NCBI GenBank assembly: GCA_017794945.1
Contig: CP051239.1
Coordinates: 2,532,692 to 2,596,691, forward strand
DNA length: 64,000 bases
Source of the DNA: Alcanivorax sp.
Lineage (GTDB): Bacteria > Pseudomonadota > Gammaproteobacteria > Pseudomonadales > Alcanivoracaceae
Direction of reading: 5' to 3'
The notes under the pieces are model-generated. The model worked only from the letters and a program-made list of their open reading frames with translations, was not told where the DNA came from and did no database searches. The position numbers and the translations under genes were made by a program. Of the stretch, positions 52,652 to 60,389 are shown piece by piece (the first letter of the stretch is position 1; each line of letters opens with the position of its first letter).

Positions 52652-53350
52652 ATGTTTGACTGGATATCACAAAATAAGGACGTACTTAACGTATTGATCG
52701 GCTTCGCCACGTTGATGGTGTGGGTGGTCTATGCGCAGTTGCTTTACAACGGCTACAAACGCCAGCGGCGGCCGCGAATCGTGATTAACCGGGGCCGGCA
52801 TAAAGGCGTCGATGCGCTCTGTTTGATCAGCAACATGAGCGCCGAGTCGATCTTCATTCAGCACATCGTTGCACGGCTGGAGACCGATAAAGGCACCTAT
52901 GTGCAAGACGTCACCGAGCTGGAGCAGAATTACCAGGAAGGCGACGAGGAGCGCGAGCAGCAGAGCACCGGAGACACGCCGTCGCTCAGCGACAGCACCC
53001 GTCAGGGCCCGCTGGGGTCCGGCGAATTCGTCCATATCGGTGCCTTCAACAGCGTTATTGAGCGCATCGCCTACTGTGAGAACCTGCGCCTGGATCAGCA
53101 CCGCGACGACCGCGCGGAAAGCGAAAAAGGCATTGTGCGTTTGCGCTCACTGACCATTCAGTTGGTGGCTATTTACGGTTCCGACGATTATCCAATTGGC
53201 GTGGAACGGCGCTTCTTGATCCGCGATCTGGACGAAGGCCGCTTGCTGGTGCCGGCCACCTGGGACAGCAAACGCCTCACCAGCCGCCGGCACCGCAAGC
53301 AGGTGCGGCAGCTGATTCAGGACCTGGCCCGCGAGGAAGCGCGCGGCTGA
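52652..53350 (+). CDS. Single-pass membrane protein of unknown function
   Basis: 232 residues. A short N terminus is followed by one transmembrane helix (about 12-33: VLNVLIGFATLMVWVVYAQLL) and a mostly beta cytoplasmic or periplasmic domain. PRIVINRGRHKGVDALCLISNMSAESIFIQHI looks like an immunoglobulin- or C2-like strand pattern. An acidic, low-complexity insert (EEREQQSTGDTPSLSDS) lies at about 98-115. I do not recognise the family. Confidence 0.7.
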   Translation: MFDWISQNKDVLNVLIGFATLMVWVVYAQLLYNGYKRQRRPRIVINRGRHKGVDALCLISNMSAESIFIQHIVARLETDKGTYVQDVTELEQNYQEGDEEREQQSTGDTPSLSDSTRQGPLGSGEFVHIGAFNSVIERIAYCENLRLDQHRDDRAESEKGIVRLRSLTIQLVAIYGSDDYPIGVERRFLIRDLDEGRLLVPATWDSKRLTSRRHRKQVRQLIQDLAREEARG

Positions 53351-53435
53351 CGCCGGCGGTTCTTCGCCGCCCCTTTGATACGGTATCCTCCTGGCTGATC
53401 CATCGTTGATGGCCATCGTCATTGGGGGGAACCGC

Positions 53436-53915
53436 ATGTCGCTTGAATCCGTGAGTCCGGCCACCGTGCCGGTTTGGCGCCTGCGTGCCTTGGGCACCGC
53501 CGTGGTGCTGGCGGGCGCGCCGGTGGGCGCCGCCCTGACGCTGTTACCGGCGAGCCCGGGTCCGCTGCTGGCGCTGGCGTGCCTGGGCTGGACGCTGCTG
53601 GTATTCGGCCTGGCCTGGTGGCTGCCCGGCGCCTGGTTCCGGCACCTGGGCTACCGGCTTGATCCGCACGGCCTGGTGATCCGCCAGGGCATCTTCTGGC
53701 GCCACCGTATCGCCATCCCGCGGGTGCGCATCCAGCACTCCGACGTCAGCCAGGGCCCGCTGCAGCGCCGCTATGGCGTCGGCACCCTGAAGCTGTACAC
53801 CGCCGGCAGCCGCTTCACCTGCAATGAACTGCCCGGCCTCGACCACGACACCGCGCTGGCCCTGCGCGACGCCCTGCTGCGCCAGGACGACGGAGGCGAC
53901 GGCGATGCGGTATGA
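53436..53915 (+). CDS. Bacterial PH domain membrane protein (YdbS-like)
   Basis: 159 residues from ATG 53436 behind GGGGGGA. Two transmembrane helices (about 20-65) precede a bPH2 domain (HLGYRLDPHGLVIRQGIFWRHRIAIPRVRIQHSDVSQGPLQRRYGVGTLKLYTAG). Such proteins occur in pairs with the larger YdbT-like protein, encoded next with an 11-base overlap. The role is unclear; B. subtilis homologues relate to stress and bacteriocin resistance. Confidence 0.85.
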   Translation: MSLESVSPATVPVWRLRALGTAVVLAGAPVGAALTLLPASPGPLLALACLGWTLLVFGLAWWLPGAWFRHLGYRLDPHGLVIRQGIFWRHRIAIPRVRIQHSDVSQGPLQRRYGVGTLKLYTAGSRFTCNELPGLDHDTALALRDALLRQDDGGDGDAV

Positions 53916-55395
53916 GGGTGGCCGGCCGGTTCCGGAAAAACGCCTGCACCCGTTCAGCTGGGTGTTCCAGCTGGTGGGCAGCCTGGGCGCGGTGATCCCG
54001 ATCGGCGTGGCGGTGGCGCTGGGCGCGGAGCGCAGCGGGTTGTTCTGGGTGGTGGTGCCACTGCTGTTGCTGGGGCCGCTGGGCGCGCTCTGGCACCAGT
54101 GGGTGTACCGCTATGATTTCGCCGACGACGGTCTGGTGATCCGCGACGGCCTGATTTTCCGCAATCTGCGCCAGATTGACTATCGGCGCATCGAGAACAT
54201 CGACACCCAGCGCAACCTGCTGCACCGCCTGCTGGGTGTCGCCGACGTCAAGGTGGAGACCTCCAGCGGCGGCGGCGCGGAAGCGACTATCCGGGTGTTG
54301 TCCCTGGATGACGCCCGTACTCTCAGCGATACCGTGTTCGCGCGCCGCGACGCTCTGAAAGGGAAGACACCGACCGACGGTCACGACGCCGGCGAGCCGG
54401 CCGAAGGCACGACCTTGCTGACCCTGCCGCCGGGCGAACTGGTGATGCTGGGGCTGATCGACAACCGCAATCTGCTTTGGGTCGGCGCGGTTCTGGGCGC
54501 CTTCATGCAGGTGGTGAATGTGGAGACGCTACAGCGCTTGCTGGGCCCGGTGCTGCGCGACGCCGGCGTGGCCTGGCTGGATCAGCTGGGGCTGGCGGTG
54601 GCGGTGCTGCTCGCTCTGGCCACGTTGGTGGCGGTGCTGGCGGTGGGCAAGATTCTGTCCGTGGTGGCCGCGCTGGTGAAGTATTACGGCTACCGACTGG
54701 ACGAGCGGGGCAGCGATCTGCGTGTGCGCCACGGCCTGTTCACGCGGGTCTCGGTGACGCTGCGGGTGCCGCGCATCCAGGTGGTGCATCAGCTGGCCAC
54801 GCCGTTGCACCGGCTGTTCCGGCGCGTGGCGCTGCAGGTCGACCAGGCCGGGGGCGGCGGCGACCCGGAGGCCGGGCAAAGCGGCGGCGCCCGGCCGCTG
54901 GCGCCGATCTGCACGTCGACCCAGGCGGAGGCGCTGATCGCCCGCGCCCTGCCCGGCATGACCGGGCACGAGCCCGAGTGGCAATCGCTCTCCAGCCGCA
55001 CCCGCCACCGCCTGGCGCGGCTGTGGCTGTGGTGCTGGACGGCGCTGACGCTGCCCCCGGGGCTCTGGTGGCTGGGTGCGCATGGCCTGTGGCTGCCGCT
55101 GGCCGGCGTGCCCCTGGCGCTGATCCACGGTCACCTGTACGCCAAGTACACGCGCTGGGCGCTGACGCCGGACCTGCTGCTGTTTCACCGCGGCTGGCTG
55201 TGGCGCCGGCTGGCGGTGGTGCCGCGCAACCGCATTCAGGCGATCCGCTTCACCCGCAGCCCGTTCGACCGGCGCTACCGCATGAGCGAACTGGAAGTGG
55301 ACACCGCCGGCGGCGGCCTCGGCAAACGGCGGGTGCGGCTGCCGTATCTGGACCGCCGCGTGGCGGCCCGCCTGGGTTCGGCGCTGTACCACTGA
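53905..55395 (+). CDS. Bacterial PH domain membrane protein (YdbT-like)
   Basis: 496 residues from ATG 53905, preceded by GGAGG and overlapping the previous stop. It has three bPH2 modules, each with a YDFADDGLVIRDGLIFRNLRQIDYRRIENI-type start, separated by pairs of membrane helices (about 20-65, 190-250, 365-410). The gene pair with ydbS-like is conserved in many bacteria. A membrane-remodelling or resistance role is inferred. Confidence 0.85.
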   Translation: MRYEGGRPVPEKRLHPFSWVFQLVGSLGAVIPIGVAVALGAERSGLFWVVVPLLLLGPLGALWHQWVYRYDFADDGLVIRDGLIFRNLRQIDYRRIENIDTQRNLLHRLLGVADVKVETSSGGGAEATIRVLSLDDARTLSDTVFARRDALKGKTPTDGHDAGEPAEGTTLLTLPPGELVMLGLIDNRNLLWVGAVLGAFMQVVNVETLQRLLGPVLRDAGVAWLDQLGLAVAVLLALATLVAVLAVGKILSVVAALVKYYGYRLDERGSDLRVRHGLFTRVSVTLRVPRIQVVHQLATPLHRLFRRVALQVDQAGGGGDPEAGQSGGARPLAPICTSTQAEALIARALPGMTGHEPEWQSLSSRTRHRLARLWLWCWTALTLPPGLWWLGAHGLWLPLAGVPLALIHGHLYAKYTRWALTPDLLLFHRGWLWRRLAVVPRNRIQAIRFTRSPFDRRYRMSELEVDTAGGGLGKRRVRLPYLDRRVAARLGSALYH

Positions 55396-55457
55396 ATTCG
55401 CTTGCAAGATGCCCGCCGCCGGTTTCGAATGGCGGTTTTACTTAACCGGGATTCACC

Positions 55458-56189
55458 ATGCTCGAATGGATCACCATGCCGGAGGCCTGGATTGCCCTGG
55501 CCACCCTGACCGCCCTGGAAATCGTGCTGGGCATCGACAACATTATCTTTCTGTCCATCCTGGTGGACCGGCTGCCGGAGAAGCAGCGCCCCAAGGCGCG
55601 CCTGATCGGTTTGTCCCTGGCCATGGTGATGCGCCTGGGCCTGCTGGCGTCACTGGCCTGGCTGACCAAGCTCACCGCCGATCTGTTCCTGGTGCTGGGG
55701 CAGGGCATTTCCGGGCGCGATCTGGTGCTGATACTGGGCGGCCTGTTCCTGCTGGTGAAATCGGTGCTGGAGATTCACCACTCCATCGAGGACGCCGGCG
55801 AGACCCACGAACTGGCCAAGCCCAAGGTGGGTGGCTCCTTCATGGGCATCCTGATTCAGATCGCTATTCTCGACATGGTGTTCTCGCTGGACTCGGTGAT
55901 CACCGCGGTGGGCATGGCCGACCACATTGAAGTGATGGTGATCGCGGTGGTGATCGCGGTGGGCTTCATGATGGTGTTCGCCAACGCCATCGGCCGCTTT
56001 ATCACCGAGCACCCGACGCTGAAGATGCTGGCGCTGTCGTTCCTGGTGCTGGTGGGCACGGCCTTGATCGCCGACGGCCTGGAATTCCACATTCCCAAGG
56101 GCTACATCTACTTCGCCATGGCGTTCAGCTTCGGCGTGGAGATGCTCAACCTGCGCATCCGCGCCAACCGCAAGAAGGCCGCCGGTTAA
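55458..56189 (+). CDS. TerC-family membrane protein
   Basis: 243 residues with seven or so membrane segments. The conserved acidic motifs ALEIVLGIDNIIFLS (Asp27) and AILDMVFSLDSVITAVGM (Asp in the second half) are diagnostic of TerC proteins. Family members are linked to manganese efflux and to metal loading of exported proteins. Upstream space is only 62 bases, so there is no room for a full yybP-ykoY riboswitch. The end overlaps the convergent desaturase by four bases. Confidence 0.93.
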   Translation: MLEWITMPEAWIALATLTALEIVLGIDNIIFLSILVDRLPEKQRPKARLIGLSLAMVMRLGLLASLAWLTKLTADLFLVLGQGISGRDLVLILGGLFLLVKSVLEIHHSIEDAGETHELAKPKVGGSFMGILIQIAILDMVFSLDSVITAVGMADHIEVMVIAVVIAVGFMMVFANAIGRFITEHPTLKMLALSFLVLVGTALIADGLEFHIPKGYIYFAMAFSFGVEMLNLRIRANRKKAAG

Positions 56190-57043
56190 TCGTCCTCGCG
56201 CCGCCATTCCGGCGGCGCCCAAAAGTGCTTCAGGCGCTGCTTGAGCGGCCCCGGCCGGGCCGCATCCCGAAACATGTCAATGGCCTCGTGCAGGGTCAGG
56301 GTGATCGGGTTGTGGCTGTTCACCGGCCGGGTGATGCCGTACTCCACCGGCACGTCCTCTTTTTCTTCCACGAAGGTGCCGAACAGGCGGTCGTAGAGAA
56401 TCAGAATGCCGCCGTAGTTGCGGTCGATGTACTCCGCGTTGCGGCCGTGGTGGGCGCGGTGGTGGCTGGGCGTGTTGAACACGAATTCTATGGCCGGGTG
56501 CAGCTTGCCGACCCACTGGGTGTGGATGAAGTACTGGTACGCCAGGTTCACCGTGAGCATGAAGAACACCCAAATCGGCTCGAAGCCGAGGAACGCCAGC
56601 GGCACATAGAACAGCCAGTTGCCGACGATGCTGTAGATGGCGCTTTGCCGCATGGCGGTGGAGAAGTTCATCAGAGTGCTGGAGTGGTGCGCCACATGGG
56701 CGCTCCAGAACCAGCGGATGCGGTGGCTGGCGCGGTGGAACCAGTAGTAGCAGAACTCCAGGGACACGAACAGCAGCAGCCCGGTGAGCGGGGTCATGGT
56801 GATGTCGAACAGGCGGTGCTGGTAGGCCCAGGAGAAAATCAGCGCCACCAGGGTCACCGTCACCAGGGTGTCGAACACCATGTACAGCGAGCCCAGCCCC
56901 ATGCTGGCCATGGAGTCCTTGAGCGTGAGGCGGCCCTGGCCGCGGAACCGCCAGGCCTCGGCGATCAGCACGGCGACGAACACCGGCACCATGGCCGGCA
57001 GCACCAGGGTGCGCCAATCCAACTGCTGAAGAAGATCGTTCAT
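56186..57043 (-). CDS. Sterol desaturase/fatty acid hydroxylase superfamily protein
   Basis: 285 residues with five membrane segments. The di-iron His clusters are visible: FHRASH (about 102-107), HVAHH (115-119), and HHRAHH (about 195-200). These are the three boxes of the fatty acid hydroxylase superfamily (PF04116). It probably uses O2 to hydroxylate or desaturate a lipid or hydrocarbon. It is divergent from an AraC-type regulator that may control it. Confidence 0.9.
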   Translation of the reverse strand: MNDLLQQLDWRTLVLPAMVPVFVAVLIAEAWRFRGQGRLTLKDSMASMGLGSLYMVFDTLVTVTLVALIFSWAYQHRLFDITMTPLTGLLLFVSLEFCYYWFHRASHRIRWFWSAHVAHHSSTLMNFSTAMRQSAIYSIVGNWLFYVPLAFLGFEPIWVFFMLTVNLAYQYFIHTQWVGKLHPAIEFVFNTPSHHRAHHGRNAEYIDRNYGGILILYDRLFGTFVEEKEDVPVEYGITRPVNSHNPITLTLHEAIDMFRDAARPGPLKQRLKHFWAPPEWRREDD

Positions 57044-57145
57044 GTCCCAACACTCCGCTTATCATGCAGATCAATAACATCAAGATAGCCGGGTGGGGGC
57101 ACGCCGGGCTTGACAGAGCCCTCCTATTTTTTGACAAATGGCGCC

Positions 57146-58165
57146 ATGACTTCCGTTTCCCGCGCCGCCCATAACACCCCGCCCACCAGCAATTACGTGG
57201 CGGCCACCTATGTGCAGCTGCTTTACGACTACCTGGAGGCGCGCGGCCAGGACGCCCGGGCGCTGCTCGGGCCGATGCCGGTGGAGCGCTCGCCGGTGGG
57301 CCTGGAGCGGGTCGCCCTGGGGTTCTGGGAACAGAGCCTGGCCACCGCCAGCGCCTTGCTCGGCGATCCGGCCCTGGGGGTGGCGGTGGGCCGCACCATC
57401 ACGCCGCGGCATTTCGGCTTGCTCGGCTACGCGGTGCTCAACTGCGCCGACCTGGGCCAGGCCCTGGCGCGCATGGAGCGCTATCACCGGCTGATTTACG
57501 ATGTGAACCCGGCGCGCATCGAGGTGGACGGCGACCGGGTGGAGGTGCGCTGGGGCGTGGAGCGGGGGCTGTCCGGGCAGCTGGTGGACGAGACCGGCAT
57601 CGCCGCGGTGGTGCAGATGACCCGCGATCTCACCGGCGAGCCGCAGCTGGTGGAGCGGGTCTGTTTCGTCAATCCGCCGCCGGCGGACACCGGCCCCTAC
57701 GAACACTTCTTCGGCGGTGAGGTGCGTTTCAACCAGCCGGAGACGGTGATCCGGGTGCCGCTGGAGTACCTGGCGCTGCCGCTGCGCGAGCCGGACGCCA
57801 ACCTGCTGGCCATTCTCGACCGCCAGGCGGAGGCGCTGCTGGCCCGCCAGGGCGAGGCCGCCGACCCGCTGGAAGGGCAGCTGGCGCGGCTGATGCGTGA
57901 ACGGCGCCCGACCCTGGAGGCGCTGGCGGCGGCCAACCACCTCAGCGTGCGCACCCTGCAGCGGCGCCTCAGCGAGCGCGACGACAGTTTCCAGGCGCTG
58001 CTGGCCCGCACTCGCTACCGGCTGGCCAAGGAATACCTGCGCGACCCGCGCCTGGAGCTCACCGACGTGGCGGCGCTGCTCGGCTACTCCGAGCACAGCG
58101 CCTTCACTCGCGCCTTCCGCCACTGGAGCGGCGAAAGCCCCGCCCGCTGGCGCCGCCGCTTGTAG
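57146..58165 (+). CDS. AraC-family transcriptional regulator
   Basis: 339 residues from ATG 57146. The N-terminal Arabinose_bd-type ligand domain (PF12625 pattern: YVAATYVQLLYDYLEARGQDARALLG, LLGYAVLNCADLGQAL) is followed by a C-terminal double helix-turn-helix. The HTH has LAAANHLSVRTLQRRLSE and VAALLGYSEHSAFTRAFRHWSGESPARWRR. It is divergent from the sterol-desaturase gene across about 100 bases, the usual regulator-target layout; activation by a fatty acid or hydrocarbon is a guess. Confidence 0.92.
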   Translation: MTSVSRAAHNTPPTSNYVAATYVQLLYDYLEARGQDARALLGPMPVERSPVGLERVALGFWEQSLATASALLGDPALGVAVGRTITPRHFGLLGYAVLNCADLGQALARMERYHRLIYDVNPARIEVDGDRVEVRWGVERGLSGQLVDETGIAAVVQMTRDLTGEPQLVERVCFVNPPPADTGPYEHFFGGEVRFNQPETVIRVPLEYLALPLREPDANLLAILDRQAEALLARQGEAADPLEGQLARLMRERRPTLEALAAANHLSVRTLQRRLSERDDSFQALLARTRYRLAKEYLRDPRLELTDVAALLGYSEHSAFTRAFRHWSGESPARWRRRL

Positions 58166-58320
58166 GAGCGGATTTTGTGGGAGCGGGCCTTGCCCGCGAA
58201 AGGGGGCGGAGCCCCCGGCAGGATTCCAGAGACCTGTTTCCAGGGCGCCGCTTGAGAGGCCTCTGGGATCCTGCCGGCAAGCAAAGCTTGCCTTTCGCGG
58301 GCAGGGCCCGCTCCCACAGT
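58163..58320. repeat. Full copy of the GGAGCGGGCC palindrome
   Basis: A TTGTAGGAGCGG fragment is followed by TTGTGGGAGCGGGCCTTGCC on the left and GGGCAGGGCCCGCTCCCACA on the right, with inner arms CCGGCAGGATTCCAGAGA and CTCTGGGATCCTGCCGG. It lies between convergent genes, like the copy at 3141. The first fragment seems to be a partial duplication of the outer arm. Confidence 0.85.
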
Positions 58321-58327
58321 GATTTCT

Positions 58328-60286
58328 TTAGCCGCCCAGCAGCTTCTCCTCGCTGGCTTCCACCGCCTCCAGCGGACCGTAAAGAATCAGGATGTCGCCG
58401 TCCTGCAGCACTTCGTCGTCCGCCGGGCGGTCGATGGTGCGGTCGCCGCGCCGCAGGGTCTGCACTTCCACCTTGCTCTCGTTGAGCTTCAGTTCGTCGA
58501 GGCGCTTGCCGAGGCAGGCGGCGCGGCCGTGCAGGGTGACCGCGTGCAGCAGCCGGTAGGGGTTGCCGGCGCTGTCGGACGTGGGCAGCGATTCGCCGTG
58601 GTAGTAACCGCGCAGCAGCTTGTAGCGCTCGCGGCGGCTCTGGCGCAGCATCGCCAGCACCTTGCCGAAGGGCGTATCGAGCATCATCAGGGCGTGGGCC
58701 ACCAGCATCAGCGACGCTTCCAGCACCTCCGGAACCACCTCGGCGGCGCCGGCCTGGATCAGCTCGTCCAGATGGGTGTCGTCGCGGGTGCGCACCAGCA
58801 CGCGCAGGTCCGGGCACAGCTGGTGGACGGTGTGCAGGATGCGCTCCGCCTGGCGGGCGTCGTCGAAGGTGATCACCAGCAGGCTGGCGCGGTGGATGCC
58901 GGCCCGCTCCAGGATTTCCTTGCGGGTGGCGTCGCCGAAGATAATCCGCTCACCGGCCTGGCTGGCTTCCTGGATGCGCACCAGATCGGTGTCGATGGCC
59001 ACCGCCTGGTGGTGGAAGCGGGTCAGGTAGCGCATCAGGTTCTGCCCCACGCGGCCGTAACCGCACAGCAGCACATGGCCGGTGGTGGCCTCGTCCACCG
59101 CCGGGGTGTCCGGCTCCTGTTCCCACTGGCGCAGTAACCGGCGGGTGAGCGCGCCGCTGTTGTCCAGCAGCGCCGGGGTCACGGCCATGGTGAGCACGGT
59201 GATCGACACCAGCACGCCGGCCTGTTCGTTGTCCATCAGCCCGTGGCTCACCGCCAGGGCCACCAGCACGAAGCCGAACTCGCCGCCCTGGGCCAGCAGG
59301 ATGCCGCTGCGCAGGGCGGTTTCGGTGCGCTCGCCCAGCCAGCGCAACAGCAGGCTGATCAGTGCCAGCTTGAACAGCATCAGCACCGCCGCGCCGAGCA
59401 GGATCCAGTGCCAGTGGGTGGCGAACAGCGCCGGCGACACCAGCATGCCCACGCCCATGAAAAACAAACCCAGCAGCAGATCCCGGAACGGCCGGATGTC
59501 CGCCTCGATCTGGTGGCGGAAGTGGCTTTCGCCCAGCATCATGCCGGCCAGAAACGCGCCCAGCGCCATGGACAGGCCCAGCGCATGGGTCACCCAGGCG
59601 GCCAGCAGGGCGAGCAGCAGGGCGGTCATCACGAACACTTCGTCGGAGCGCGCCCGGCCGGTCTCCTCCAGGGCGCGCGGCAGCACCCACTTGCCGATCA
59701 CATAGATGCCGATGAACAGCGCCAGTGCCTTGCCCAGGGTGACCGCTGCGGCGATGCCGGGATGCCCGCTGTCCGGGTTGGCGAGCACCGGCAGCAGCAC
59801 CAGCATGATCACCGCCGCCAGATCCTGGAACAGCAGCACCCCGGTGGTGGCGCGTCCGTAGCCGGTGTTCACCGCGCCGCGCGTGATCAGATCGCGGATC
59901 ACGATGGCGGTGGAGGAGAGCGCGAAGGCGCCGCCGGCGATCAGCGCCACCGCCGGCGTGAAACCCAGCAGCCACATCAACGCCGACACCGGCAGCCCGG
60001 TGAGCAGCACCTGCAGCGGGCCGGCGCCGAACACCACCCGGCGCAGCGCCAGCACTTTGGGAATCGAGAATTCCAGGCCCAGGGAAAACAGCAAAAAGAC
60101 GATGCCGAACTCCGCCAGGTGCAGCATGCCCTCGGTGTCGCCGACCCAGCCCAGGCCGCCGGGGCCGGCGAGAATGCCGGCGCTCAGGTAGGCGAGAATC
60201 GGTGGCAAGTGCAGGCGCCGGAACACCACCACGGCCAGCACCGCCATGGCGAGCAGGACCACTACCTGGGTTAATGCTCCGGTCAT
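58328..60286 (-). CDS. CPA2-family cation:proton antiporter with RCK domains
   Basis: 652 residues from ATG 60286, with GGGGGGAA upstream. An N-terminal Na_H_exchanger domain of 12-13 segments (1-390) is followed by a TrkA_N nucleotide-binding domain (HVLLCGYGRVGQNLMRYL, GDATRKEIL). A TrkA_C domain ends the protein (LGKRLDELKL to DGDILILYG). It exchanges K+ or Na+ for protons and the RCK part senses nucleotides or redox state, as in KefB/KefC/YbaL. No ancillary KefF/KefG gene is nearby, so a glutathione-gated role cannot be assumed. Confidence 0.9.
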   Translation of the reverse strand: MTGALTQVVVLLAMAVLAVVVFRRLHLPPILAYLSAGILAGPGGLGWVGDTEGMLHLAEFGIVFLLFSLGLEFSIPKVLALRRVVFGAGPLQVLLTGLPVSALMWLLGFTPAVALIAGGAFALSSTAIVIRDLITRGAVNTGYGRATTGVLLFQDLAAVIMLVLLPVLANPDSGHPGIAAAVTLGKALALFIGIYVIGKWVLPRALEETGRARSDEVFVMTALLLALLAAWVTHALGLSMALGAFLAGMMLGESHFRHQIEADIRPFRDLLLGLFFMGVGMLVSPALFATHWHWILLGAAVLMLFKLALISLLLRWLGERTETALRSGILLAQGGEFGFVLVALAVSHGLMDNEQAGVLVSITVLTMAVTPALLDNSGALTRRLLRQWEQEPDTPAVDEATTGHVLLCGYGRVGQNLMRYLTRFHHQAVAIDTDLVRIQEASQAGERIIFGDATRKEILERAGIHRASLLVITFDDARQAERILHTVHQLCPDLRVLVRTRDDTHLDELIQAGAAEVVPEVLEASLMLVAHALMMLDTPFGKVLAMLRQSRRERYKLLRGYYHGESLPTSDSAGNPYRLLHAVTLHGRAACLGKRLDELKLNESKVEVQTLRRGDRTIDRPADDEVLQDGDILILYGPLEAVEASEEKLLGG

Positions 60287-60353
60287 GCTGTGGTTCCCCC
60301 CTGCCTGTTGTTCACGGGGGTACTGTAATACATGCACGGAGCGGAAAGGAGAC

Positions 60354-60375
60354 GGGGCGCCGTTAAAGGCGCCCC
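60354..60375 (-). terminator. Hairpin after the nucleotidase-like gene
   Basis: GGGGCGCC and GGCGCCCC form a perfect 8-base stem around GTTAAA, 15 bases beyond the nucleotidase-like stop. No long T-run follows on the minus strand. Confidence 0.6.
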
Positions 60376-60389
60376 GGGGTGGGATGGGG

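Noticed and set aside
55396..55457. yybP-ykoY manganese riboswitch upstream of the TerC-family gene
   Set aside because: Only 62 bases separate it from the previous gene and no riboswitch-like conserved loops are present; the sequence looks like a short terminator plus ribosome site.
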